Shown in pieces: positions 56,701 through 64,000 of a stretch of DNA of 64,000 nt. The notes beneath the pieces were generated by a model. The model was not told where the DNA came from, searched no databases, and saw only the letters and a list, made by a program, of their open reading frames with translations. Source of the stretch: CAYYFX01 sp046330135. GTDB lineage: Bacteria > ARS69. Within the stretch, counting starts at the first letter, position 1. Each line of letters begins with the position of its first letter. The position numbers and the translations under genes were made by a program. The stretch covers positions 1 through 64,000 of the forward strand of contig JAXLTI010000005.1 in NCBI GenBank assembly GCA_046330135.1. The letters are read 5' to 3'.

Positions 56701-57679
56701 CGCGATCGGCGGCATGACGATCACCTCCACGGTGGAAGGGCGCCGGCGCTTCCCCGTGCGCGTGCGCTACGCGCGCGATTTCCGCGTCGATGCGGACGCC
56801 ATCGGGCGAATCCTCGTGTCGGGAAGCGCCGCCGGCGGGGGGACGACCGCGACGTCGATGGACGGGGCGGCCGCGACGCCGCCGGGCGGCCCGCAGCTCG
56901 TACCCCTCTCCTCGGTCGCCACGATCCGGGTCGTGGAAGGGCCGAGCATGATCAAGAGCGAGAACGGGCTCCTGCGCTCCTACGTGCAGCTCAATGTGCG
57001 CGGCCGCGACGTCGTGGGCTTCGTGGAGGAGGCGCAGCGTCGCGTCAGCGAGGGCGTGAAGCTGCCGGCCGGGATGTACGTGGAGTGGAGTGGGCAGTTC
57101 GAGAGCCAGGTGCGCGCGCGGAGGACGTTGCAAATCGTCTTTCCGGCCGTCATCGGGCTGATCCTGCTCGTCCTCTACCTCACGTTCAAGGACGTGCAGC
57201 ACGCGCTCCTCATGGTGCTGGCGGTGCCGGGCGCGCTCGTGGGCGGCGTGATCTTCCAGACGATCTTCCACTTCGACTTCAGCGTAGCCGTGTGGGTGGG
57301 TTACATCGCGGCGTTCGGCATGGCCACCGAGACCGGTATCGTGATGATGGTGTATCTGCGCGACGCTCTCGCGCGCCGCGGCGGCATCGCCGCGATCAAG
57401 GACGAGGCCGAGCTTCGCGAGACGGTGCTCGAAGGCGCGGTCCATCGCCTGCGCCCGAAGCTGCTCACGGAAGCCGTGGCCATCGTGGGGCTCATGCCGA
57501 TGCTCTGGGCGCACGGCACGGGCGCCGAGGTCATGCGCCCCATGGCCGCGCCGGTGCTCGGCGGGCTGTTGGTCGCGGACGAGGTGATCGATCTCCTGCT
57601 GCCGATCCTCTTCTACCGTACGGAGCTGGGTCGCTGGCAACGGCGCCGCCGGGACGCCGCCCCGGCCTCCACGCGCTGA
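53723..57679 (+). CDS. cusA: CusA-like heavy-metal RND efflux permease with a large insertion
   Basis: 1,318 residues from GTG 53723; the family is ~1,040. Typical RND features: NPVVVIVATLGLVAWG helix 1, IDAIPDLSENQVIVF, and the proton-relay helix block SGIAISIGILVDASIVMVENA. Met residues in MDMPVTIPS, PDMVETVVNL and NRIDMLATG occupy the places of the three-Met metal site of CusA (573, 623, 672), favouring Cu(I)/Ag(I). Residues ~631-884 are an extra ~250-residue segment, Ala/Arg-rich and probably helical, inserted in the porter domain between the second and third Met blocks. It exports periplasmic or cytoplasmic metal with the adaptor and outer-membrane protein. Confidence 0.92.
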   Translation: MISKTLEYSVKNPVVVIVATLGLVAWGVHSIATTPIDAIPDLSENQVIVFADWTGRSPQEIEDQVTYPLSVNLQGLAGVKAVRSTSEFNFSMINIIFDDDVDFYFARERVLEKLSTSATFLPQGVVPYLAPDATALGQIFWYTVEGEGKDLAELRALQDWYVRYQLASVPGVAQVASVGGFVKSYEIAIQPDRLRAYGVTLGEIAQAVSRGNSAVGGDVFVKNDAEYLIRGVGWLKGLDDLRETVVAQRGGTPVTLGQLGTVGFEPLPRRAVLEKDGREAVGGVVLMRYGENPLRVTERIHDKIAELSSGLPEGVRIVPFYERTRLIHGAIDTVTRVLREEMIVAAVAILLILGHFGSAAVVVATLPLAVLVSFVLMRLFQIPSNIMSLSGIAISIGILVDASIVMVENATHTLTARFGKEPVRGDTRAIVLESCKLVGRPIFFSILIMLLSFLPVFALKGMEGKMFHPLAFTKSFAMIGVALLSITFVPAMLPLALKGRLRSETENPIVRSFIGVYRPVLSTFLRHPRPFLLGFAALLGVGWSLAGRLGREFMPPLDEGAIMDMPVTIPSVSVPRAAEDLKIRDAVLRSFPEVESVVGKSGRADTPTDPAPPDMVETVVNLVPRTWWTERTVRFEDAAREAERTVRFLAKRGVVKSDVAGDVRASLVNDAAMNAVADVDGTLRQSVAAARDSLAPALRTALVRVAVDDVATLLARKRVLRRELSGDARARLAAALAPRFGPLLAVQALRSDVAALAAAVGDSLVAGGEVEARSHLLTPLPSWIDTMLDPVRALAGRERPTFEESLQRKMDEARDRFWRARRVEIERRLDAVAPGALLEALALRVHEAASSRGAEARVLSRDDVAALRQDREKSLARGLFLAAVTKDELVQEMDSALRVPGWGNIWTQPIVNRIDMLATGVRTMVGVKVFGDDLKEIQRISDEIADVVRKVPGAVDVFPDQTVGENYVEIDVDRARAARYGVNVADVQDVIETAIGGMTITSTVEGRRRFPVRVRYARDFRVDADAIGRILVSGSAAGGGTTATSMDGAAATPPGGPQLVPLSSVATIRVVEGPSMIKSENGLLRSYVQLNVRGRDVVGFVEEAQRRVSEGVKLPAGMYVEWSGQFESQVRARRTLQIVFPAVIGLILLVLYLTFKDVQHALLMVLAVPGALVGGVIFQTIFHFDFSVAVWVGYIAAFGMATETGIVMMVYLRDALARRGGIAAIKDEAELRETVLEGAVHRLRPKLLTEAVAIVGLMPMLWAHGTGAEVMRPMAAPVLGGLLVADEVIDLLLPILFYRTELGRWQRRRRDAAPASTR

Positions 57680-58643
57680 TTCAGGCGCGGGAGCCTTCGC
57701 GTCATCCGCTTCGGCGCGCCAGCGGCCTCACGGCGGACGAATTCTCTCGCGTTCGCGCCACGCCCGTGTCCGGCGTTGTCCCATGCTGGCCCAGCAACGG
57801 CGCAAACTCGCCAGGCGGCGAACGGCGCGAAGAAGATGCCGAAGGACAAAGCGTGGAGTCCAGTCGCCGTGGCGAGTCGGCTGCCCGCGGAGGACTGAAA
57901 CAACCCGTCGGGACTCCGGCGGCGATCGGTCCCCCGCGAGTGCAACGTGGCCTGCCGCTTCTCGTCACCGCGATCGCGCGAGGCGCGTTGCGACGTACCG
58001 CGGATCAGGGAACACGGCGCGCGGTGAGCTCGGTGACGAAACAGCGGGAAGCCGGTGCGGCAGGGTACGGCCCTGGGAATCCAGCCGGGACCACCAGGCC
58101 GGGAACTGTCAGAAATGCTCGGTCGGCGGCCAGACCCCAGGGCAGCATGAGCGTAACGGGCAGGGAGCAGCGGTTCAAGACGGTCGCGAACCACGCAATG
58201 GGCCCCCTGGGCATAACCAGACAGACAGCTGGTCCTATCGCTGGAAGGGCCTCCTGGGGGCCGGAAACGGGCTTAGGCGGGGCGATCTCCCCGCGGTTCG
58301 GGCAAGAAAAAGAAGGGGGGGCGCCTCGAATCGCCAGGCGAACCTCTTCATCGGGCCGCCACCGAGCCACGGCTCGCCCACGGGGCCCGGATGGCCAGGA
58401 TCTGGCCAGCGCCTTAGCCTCAGGCTAGCCCGATTCCGACCATTTCGACGAAAACCGCCTGTGGGTGACCCCACACAGGTGCTTTGCAACGGGCATTGTC
58501 CTCAAAGAGCGCACCACGGCTGCCCAGCGTGACCAGGCGAAGTCGCCCGCCCGGCAACGACGAAGCATACCCCACTCACAGCAGAGGCGTCTCCATGTCA
58601 TCGAGTCGCATCCAGGTTTGCCCCCGCCGCGGGCGACGGCGCA
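57680..58643. other. Gene-poor region, no recognised gene; possible decayed element or structured RNA
   Basis: About 960 bp after cusA. Open frames on both strands exist but none has family motifs, a plausible ribosome site or the codon pattern of the neighbours. The sequence is somewhat less GC-rich and holds several G/C-rich self-complementary stretches, for example around 58050-58150 and 58200-58300, and an A-rich run at ~58305. It could be a relic of a mobile element or contain a non-coding RNA; I cannot assign it. Confidence 0.4.
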
Positions 58644-58781
58644 ACTGAGCCGCGCCGCGACTCGCATCAGAGAATCTCGTAGATCCCGAAGATAGTTCTT
58701 GACTGCGTGCTCCGACACGCGTAGCTTGCGGCTCGCACGGGGCAGACAACGAACGACGGTCTTCCCCGCCCGGCTGAGCGC
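58644..58781 (-). pseudogene. LuxR-type helix-turn-helix relic
   Basis: On the minus strand this stretch reads LSRAGKTVVRCLPRASRKL followed by RVSEHAVKNYLRDLRDSL, a good match to the GerE/LuxR DNA-binding helix-turn-helix (SEHTVKNHL core). No receiver domain precedes it and the flanking frame is low-quality, so it is probably the remains of a NarL-type regulator. It overlaps the upstream part of the leader region of the next gene. Confidence 0.4.
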
Positions 58782-58800
58782 CCCCCTGTCGCCCCTTCGT

Positions 58801-58875
58801 GGCGCTCGCCTCTCGCCCCGCGCACCGATGGCGGAGAAGACGCACCGCGCTGCTGTGGTGGCAGGGGGTGCGACG
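58801..58875 (+). repeat. Duplicated leader, copy 1
   Basis: This leader begins GGCGCTCG, contains GATGGCGGAGA at ~58827 and ends GTGCGACG directly before ATG 58876. The same landmarks in the same order precede the next gene (59379-59461). The gene products also share a domain, so leader and gene were duplicated together. Confidence 0.55.
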
Positions 58876-59307
58876 ATGACACTTCCTTCTCGAAGACGGC
58901 AAGACTCGCATCGAGGGCTGATGTGCGCCGCGTGCCTCGCTGTCGCCGTGCTCTCGCTGGCGGCAGCTTGGTGGAGTTCTCCGGGCTCGCGGCGGTCGGC
59001 GCATGTGCGCGATGAAGTTGGCGCGGCGGGTCCCGGCACTCACCAGAGGAGCGACAACGGAGCGGTCTACCTCGACCACGACATCCTCATCAGCGAGGGA
59101 CGCGTGATGGACGTGCGCGGCGGTGCGCAGGCGGACACGGGCGCCGTGAACGCGGGCCGTGACCCGCGCAGGATCGAGCTCATCGTGGAAGGGACGCTGC
59201 GCGTGAACGGCGAGTCCACGGGCCACGTGACGTTCCCGTTGGTCAACGGAGACGACGCGGGCTGGCGCGGGATCGTCGTCGAACTCGAGGGAAGCGAGGG
59301 CTCATGA
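58876..59307 (+). CDS. Truncated secreted protein, partial duplicate of the downstream beta-helix protein
   Basis: 143 residues. A signal peptide-like segment (CLAVAVLSLAAAWW, codons ~20-33) is followed by GAVYLDHDILISEGRVMDV and ELIVEGTLRVNGES-GHVTF. These match codons ~509-589 of the next gene (GAVYLDRDYLVASGKTLTI, LRVNGESANHVTF). The protein stops soon after the matching unit, so the beta-helix and C-terminal sorting domain are missing. It is probably a remnant of a tandem duplication, possibly not functional. Start by analogy with the next gene, whose ATG follows the same leader. Confidence 0.6.
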   Translation: MTLPSRRRQDSHRGLMCAACLAVAVLSLAAAWWSSPGSRRSAHVRDEVGAAGPGTHQRSDNGAVYLDHDILISEGRVMDVRGGAQADTGAVNAGRDPRRIELIVEGTLRVNGESTGHVTFPLVNGDDAGWRGIVVELEGSEGS

Positions 59308-59378
59308 GACGGAGCGCTTCTGCGAACTGGGCTGCACGAGCCGGCGAACGAGCAAGTTCGGAGCTTGCGCGCAGGGGA

Positions 59379-59461
59379 GGCGCTCGGCCTTGGCCCTGCG
59401 CATTGATGGCGGAGAGAGCAGGGACGTAGCTGCCGTCGCGGGACGGCAAGGGAGTGCGACG
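59379..59461 (+). repeat. Duplicated leader, copy 2
   Basis: Second copy of the leader seen at 58801-58875, with GGCGCTCG, GCGCA, GATGGCGGAGA and terminal GTGCGACG in the same order and a few small indels. It carries the ribosome site GGGAG of the following gene. Confidence 0.55.
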
Positions 59462-62400
59462 ATGGCTCACTTCGGAGCGGTCTCGAGATCGCGTTGGCCT
59501 GCGGCGCTCGTGGTGGCCGCGGCCACGCTGACGCTGTTCGGACCTTCGACGCTTCGCGCGAACTGGGAATGGGCGCTGCCTGTGCAGATCACGCACGCGA
59601 GCGGGTTCTGCCCGGACTACCCTGCGCACTGCGTGTCCATGCAGCAGGTGCAGGTGCAGGCGTGGGGGCTGGTTTTCGGTCGTCAACAGAGTTCGGATCG
59701 CGAGTTCCACGCAGTCGTGGGGGCGGCGCCGCCGAATGGACAAGGCGGGTACACCATGGGCGTCGTAGCCTACATGCACGTGGGAGAGGATCTGGACTGG
59801 GCGACGGCATTTGCTCACCCGGAGTGGATTGACCGCGGTCCGAGCGTGATCCACTCGTGGCTTCCTCTCCTCGCCGTGGATCAGGACGATGACCCGCACG
59901 TGGTCGAGGGCAGCAGCGTGCCGGGAAACACGCCCATCACGTTGACCTATCGGCAGCGCGGCACTTCCACGTGGGACGGCACGTCTGATCCCGTCCTTTG
60001 GCCGTGCTCGCAGGAGCCAGGGGGCATCGCGATCCTCGACGGACAGGATCCTGCGCTGCATGTGTCGTTCGGGACCGACACATTTGCGTGCGGACATGCC
60101 TACAGGAACAAGACCTGGCTGCGGTACACGCAGGCGGTCAAGAGCACCGCAGGGACTGACACGTCAGCCTGGACCCCCTGGGTGTGGCTGGACCAGGAAG
60201 CGGGCGGAGCGCCGATCGTCTTGAACGATGGCGTTCTGCGCTTCATCTCCTTCGTCGCGGATTCCGTGGACACGCTCGGTCAGCAGCGTTACCGGCTGCG
60301 CCTCATTCACGTGTGGGGTGGGCAGAGGTCGGCCGCGCCCGTGGACTCGTTTTTGGGCCATGGCGGATGGGCAGGCGCACACCGGGACACGCTGGACACG
60401 ACGATCCAGATGTATGCCGGGGCAGCGCCAGCGCCCGAGGACGCGGATTCTGCGAAGGTATCCATCGCGTACCAGCCCTCGGCAGGGCTTGGCGGGGGAC
60501 CCGGCTGGCTTTGGATCACGTGGCCGCGTTTCGAGACGTCGACCACGGAGACCTACCTGATGGGCCTCGATGTCGCGGCAGACACGACGACGGCGAGAGT
60601 GCGCTTGACGCCGAACGACGGGGTGCCCTCCGCCGGAGGCATCTTCCTCGCAGACGGGGCCATGCACTTCATCTACCGCGACATCATCAACCACCCGGAC
60701 AGCACTCGGCTCCTCTACCACATGGCCAATTACCACACGGCCAATCACGCCGACCTGCTCAACCTGCAGAACTGGACGCCTCGGACGGAACTCACCTGGG
60801 CGAACCGGACGAGAAGGGCGCTGGGTCCGAGCTTCGTGGCGAGCACCGACTCCGTGTGGGCAATCTACGCGAGTCGGGACGACGATGATTCGGTCGGGGT
60901 TGGTCGGGATCACACCGTCGAGCTGTGGTTCTCGCTCGGCCACGACGTCGGCACGCAGGTGGCTTCCGGGGACACGACAACGTGGTCTGGTGCCGTGTAC
61001 CTCGACCGGGACTACCTCGTGGCCTCCGGGAAGACGCTGACGATCGAGCCGGGGACGCGCGTCATCGCGCAGGCGAACATGGACTCGGCGAACGTCGGCA
61101 GGGATGCCAGCAAGGTCGAGCTCGTCGTACGCGGAACGCTCCGGGTGAACGGAGAGTCTGCGAACCACGTAACGTTCGAATCCGTCAACGGGAACGAGGG
61201 CGACTGGGGCGGAATCCTCTTCGACCAGGCGGCTCTGGCGGTCGCGCCGCCCGGTTACGGCTACACCTGCCCCTCCTACGTGCACAGCGCGGACATCAAG
61301 GACGGGACCTCCGGAATCGCCATCCGTCAGACGGGGGCGCCCTCCCTGGACGGCGTGGCGTTCTCGAACATCGCGGGGAGCCGGCACATCGTTCTCGACT
61401 CAACCGACGTCTATGTGCCCCACGACGGCGCTTGGTATCTCACGGAAGGCACGACGGTGAAGGCGGCGGATACCACGCGCGCGGGCGCCGACATCGGGGG
61501 GAGCTACGCGTTGCATTCCGGCAAGGTCGACCTCGTTGTGGATGGGCGCCTGAACACCTATGGCTCTCCGGGGAACCTCGTGAGATTCGAGCCGGTCATC
61601 GTTCCCGGCAGTTCCGAGTCGATCGTGGGGGATGCCTGGGGAGGGATCTTCTTCGACTGGGTGTGCGCAGGCGCGCAGCTCAGCGACGTTGCGTACGCGG
61701 ACGTGGGGTATGCGATCACGCCGCTCTCGATGTACTGGGGTGACGCGGTTGTCGAGGACTCGCGCATTCATCACTTCCGAGATCGGGCGATGTGGCTGCG
61801 CTCCTCGGAGCAAACCGGACCGAAGATCCTGCGATGCTCGGTGTTCCGCGACACGACGGGAACGGCGACGCTCAACACGGCGTACGGGACTCACGGCATC
61901 GTGATCGAGGAGGTCACCGACGCGCGGATCGAAGACAACACGATTCGGCTCGCCGGCGTCTCCAACGGCAACAATGGATCGGCGCTCTCGGTCGTGAACT
62001 CAGGCGGCAAGTACGGGTTCTGCGGGTCGTCAACGGCTGAAGCGGAGACCTTGAGCGTCAAGGAGAACACGATCGTGGGGCCGGGCGGGAACGCGAACAT
62101 CCAGGGTACGTTCTCGGGCATTCACGGCGAGTGGATGTGCGGCGCTGGGATCCGGAGGGTGATGGTGTCCGGTAACGCGCTCGACGGCTGGAACGGCGCG
62201 GGATTCGATCTTTCGCAGTCCGCCGATCTGCAGATGACCTGCAACGCCGTGACGAACTCGGCGAAGGCGATCGAGTTCAGCCGGACGGGGGCTGACACGC
62301 TGGGATCTCGGTCCCGGATGAACACGCTGGAGATCAACGCGTACGGGCAGGATAGCGATCAGCAGGCCGTGCGCACCGACGACGCCTACTCGCTGAAGCT

Positions 62401-63019
62401 GGGGGCGAGCGGAAGTATGGGATCGAATCAGCTGCTCGTGGACGGCAAGGACTACTACGTCTACGAGAACGACGAAAACGCGAACCACACGCTGAACGCC
62501 CAGTACAACTACTGGAGGTGGAACGGGACCCACCAGACGAACGCGATCCTCATCCACCAGCACATCTCCAAGGACAGCTGGGTCACGGACCTCGCTCGTG
62601 TGGATGCGATGAACGCGCTCACCGACGTGCCGACGGGATGCTCCTCGGCTGCGTACAGGGCCCGAGGCCAACGGGTCGCGGACGATGGGGTCGGGCGAGA
62701 GGCGACAGCGGCCGAGGAGGTCAATGCCTTGCCGGAGCGCACGGAGCTTACGCTCGGCGGAGCGGTTCCCTCCCACGGTGCCGCGGAGATCCGCTTTGCC
62801 CTCGCGGGGGCCGAGCGGCGTCACGTGGTGATCGAGGTCTTCACGGTCACGGGCCGTCGCGTCACGCGCTTGGTGGAGGACGATCTTGCCGGCGGTCGCT
62901 ACGGCGTCACGTGGGGTGGAACGTCTGCCGGCGGAGGCAAGGTCGGCGCCGGGGTATACTTCGTGAGGATGCGGGCAGGCGAAGTGACGCAGGTACGCAA
63001 AGTCGTCTTGGTCCGCTAG
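59462..63019 (+). CDS. Large secreted beta-helix protein with FlgD/T9SS-like C-terminal domain
   Basis: 1,185 residues. Signal peptide at codons 1-31. Codons ~32-490 look like a beta-propeller/sialidase-type region. Two copies of an entry unit follow (~509-589 and ~655-733; GAVYLDRDYLVASG / GAWYLTEGTTVKAAD), then right-handed beta-helix rungs (DARIEDNTIRLAGVSN). Codons ~1095-1185 are the FlgD-Ig-like sorting domain, with VIEVFTVTGRRVTRLVEDDL and GAGVYFVRMRAGEV. Proteins of this shape are surface or secreted in FCB-group bacteria and may bind or cleave polysaccharides; no catalytic site is evident. An upstream ATG at 59390 lies in the duplicated leader and is unlikely. Codon use is less GC-biased than in neighbours. 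Confidence 0.8.
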   Translation: MAHFGAVSRSRWPAALVVAAATLTLFGPSTLRANWEWALPVQITHASGFCPDYPAHCVSMQQVQVQAWGLVFGRQQSSDREFHAVVGAAPPNGQGGYTMGVVAYMHVGEDLDWATAFAHPEWIDRGPSVIHSWLPLLAVDQDDDPHVVEGSSVPGNTPITLTYRQRGTSTWDGTSDPVLWPCSQEPGGIAILDGQDPALHVSFGTDTFACGHAYRNKTWLRYTQAVKSTAGTDTSAWTPWVWLDQEAGGAPIVLNDGVLRFISFVADSVDTLGQQRYRLRLIHVWGGQRSAAPVDSFLGHGGWAGAHRDTLDTTIQMYAGAAPAPEDADSAKVSIAYQPSAGLGGGPGWLWITWPRFETSTTETYLMGLDVAADTTTARVRLTPNDGVPSAGGIFLADGAMHFIYRDIINHPDSTRLLYHMANYHTANHADLLNLQNWTPRTELTWANRTRRALGPSFVASTDSVWAIYASRDDDDSVGVGRDHTVELWFSLGHDVGTQVASGDTTTWSGAVYLDRDYLVASGKTLTIEPGTRVIAQANMDSANVGRDASKVELVVRGTLRVNGESANHVTFESVNGNEGDWGGILFDQAALAVAPPGYGYTCPSYVHSADIKDGTSGIAIRQTGAPSLDGVAFSNIAGSRHIVLDSTDVYVPHDGAWYLTEGTTVKAADTTRAGADIGGSYALHSGKVDLVVDGRLNTYGSPGNLVRFEPVIVPGSSESIVGDAWGGIFFDWVCAGAQLSDVAYADVGYAITPLSMYWGDAVVEDSRIHHFRDRAMWLRSSEQTGPKILRCSVFRDTTGTATLNTAYGTHGIVIEEVTDARIEDNTIRLAGVSNGNNGSALSVVNSGGKYGFCGSSTAEAETLSVKENTIVGPGGNANIQGTFSGIHGEWMCGAGIRRVMVSGNALDGWNGAGFDLSQSADLQMTCNAVTNSAKAIEFSRTGADTLGSRSRMNTLEINAYGQDSDQQAVRTDDAYSLKLGASGSMGSNQLLVDGKDYYVYENDENANHTLNAQYNYWRWNGTHQTNAILIHQHISKDSWVTDLARVDAMNALTDVPTGCSSAAYRARGQRVADDGVGREATAAEEVNALPERTELTLGGAVPSHGAAEIRFALAGAERRHVVIEVFTVTGRRVTRLVEDDLAGGRYGVTWGGTSAGGGKVGAGVYFVRMRAGEVTQVRKVVLVR

Positions 63020-63030
63020 GAGGCGCATCA

Positions 63031-64000
63031 TGAGCAGACTTCGTCGTTCTTTGCGGATCCTGCCGTTCTTGGTGCTGGCCTTCCCGGTGGTCTGTGGCGG
63101 CTCCGTTCGGCGGGTCCCTTCGCAGTACGCGACGATCAACGCGGCGATCGACGCGGCGGCGCCGGGAGACTCGGTTGTGGTCGCCCCGGGGGTGTACGAC
63201 CAGTACGATACGCGGCTCTTGGCGGACGGCTACTGGTACTCGGCCGTTGCGTTCCTGAAGAGCGGCGTGTCCGTGATCTCGGAAGCGGGAGCAGGTGCCA
63301 CGATGATGCGCTTGGATAGCGCGCCGGAAGCGCCGCGGCTTTGCAAGGGATTTGGCCTGCCGGGGACCGTGGAGGTTGCCGGATTCACCATGACGGGGAC
63401 GGCGCCGCACATCGAGGGCGCCGTCTTCGCGAACGGAGGCCGCCTCGTCCTTCGCGACTGCGTCTTCCAGGATCTGGGGGTCGGATTCTCGGATGAGGTG
63501 GCGTCGGGGACCGTGATGTCTGACATGGAGGTTCACGGCTGCCGCTTCGAGAACATCAACGGCGCGACGGGGAGCGCGATCAACCAGACGAGCGGGACAC
63601 TCCTCGTGGAGGATAGCGAGTTCATCAGCTGCCGCAGCGGCGCTGTGGCGTTGCGGTACGACTCGGGGTTCCCGCACCCGACCGGCATGACCGTGCGCAG
63701 ATGCCGCTTCGTGAACAACGTGCAGACGCTGGGAGGGTCGGCCGCGATCTTCGTGCGGAACTACACCTCGGTCTTGATCGAGGAGTCCTGGTTTGAGGGG
63801 AACCAGAGCATCTACACAGGGGGTGGAGGTGCCATGGGCGGTGCCCTCTCAACGTCGGCGTCTTCGATGCACCTGATCCGGGACAACACGTTTGTTCGGA
63901 ATACCGCGGACTACGCGGGGGCGGTCGCGGTGTGGGGGAGCGGTGCCCAGGTGCTCGGCAACACCTTCTGGGGGAACTGGACGCGCTTGAACAGCTCCCA
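63031..64000 (+). CDS. Secreted right-handed beta-helix protein (3' end outside window)
   Basis: The frame is open to the window end, giving the first 323 codons. MSRLRRSLRILPFLVLAFPV is a signal peptide; VPSQYATINAAIDAAAPGDS and VVVAPGVYDQY form the conserved start of pectate-lyase-like parallel beta-helices (right-handed repeat, DUF1565-like). Later rungs such as VHGCRFENINGATGSA, VEDSEFISCRSG and VRRCRFVNNVQT show the rung periodicity of ~22-25 residues. AGGAGG 6 bp before ATG. It follows the previous gene by 11 bp, so both may be co-transcribed. Function is probably surface binding; no catalytic motif visible. Confidence 0.82.

Noticed and set aside
52259..57640. 1,793-residue open frame on the minus strand across the efflux operon
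   Set aside because: It is antisense to cusB and cusA, is rich in His/Arg/Asp low-complexity sequence and has no domain; an effect of high GC codon bias.
57783..58532. 249-codon open frame in the gene-poor region
   Set aside because: No motif, no ribosome site and unusual composition; overlapped by equally long frames on the other strand.

Overview
The window is about 70% GC, densely packed chromosomal bacterial DNA with strong codon bias. Many neighbouring genes overlap by ATGA, GTGA or TGATG, which suggests translationally coupled operons. The right end carries large secreted parallel beta-helix proteins, one ending in a FlgD/T9SS-like C-terminal sorting domain. That, with the GC content, points to an FCB-superphylum lineage such as Candidatus Eisenbacteria or a Gemmatimonadota relative. 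This placement is inference from gene content only. I saw no rRNA, tRNA, CRISPR array or intact insertion sequence.

Left part (1-11.3 kb): the right portion of a selenium-linked purine/xanthine catabolic cluster. ygfK (5' end outside the window), ygeW and ygeY lie on +. Convergent to them on - are xdhD, ssnA and two different PLP-dependent enzymes. It resembles the E. coli yge/ygf region, but the usual diaminopropionate ammonia-lyase gene ygeX is absent and the two PLP enzymes sit in its place.

11.4-18.4 kb: a dienelactone hydrolase, a DedA protein, a two-site TRASH-like metal-binding lipoprotein, an alkylation-repair pair (Ada/AlkA fusion plus Ogt), a frameshifted CBS-domain relic and an ion transporter with RCK-type domains. 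18.5-25.4 kb: a tightly overlapping five-gene ion/osmotic stress operon (amino acid permease-Usp fusion, TM-helix protein, MscS channel, NhaP-type antiporter, second MscS channel). 25.4-30.2 kb: a LOG protein, a histidine phosphatase, polyphosphate glucokinase and glucose-6-phosphate dehydrogenase in one coupled operon, then an MgtC/DUF4010 membrane protein. 30.4-37.4 kb: an MFS-spermidine synthase-TPR fusion, a glycosyltransferase, a HigBA-like toxin-antitoxin locus in which both genes read in one frame, an alpha/beta hydrolase and a methyltransferase.

37.7-47.2 kb: a nine-gene arginine operon on -, argR-argG-(P-loop protein)-argC-argD-argF'-argB-argE-argH. It uses the N-acetylornithine carbamoyltransferase route. 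No N-acetylglutamate synthase is present, but an uncharacterised P-loop protein distantly resembling DUF1611 sits inside the operon.

47.3-57.7 kb: a heavy-metal (probably Cu/Ag) resistance island. A HMBD metal-binding exported protein, a sigma-54-dependent NtrC-type two-component system and a CusCBA-type efflux system are arranged divergently. An AT-rich 15-bp motif occurs twice, each copy about 130 bp upstream of a sigma-54 -24/-12-like promoter. I read this as the regulator's binding site and the island as one regulon. The CusA homologue carries an extra ~250-residue insertion.

57.7-64 kb: about 1 kb without recognisable genes, a LuxR-HTH relic, then duplicated leaders driving a truncated and a full-length secreted beta-helix protein, and a third beta-helix protein running off the window.
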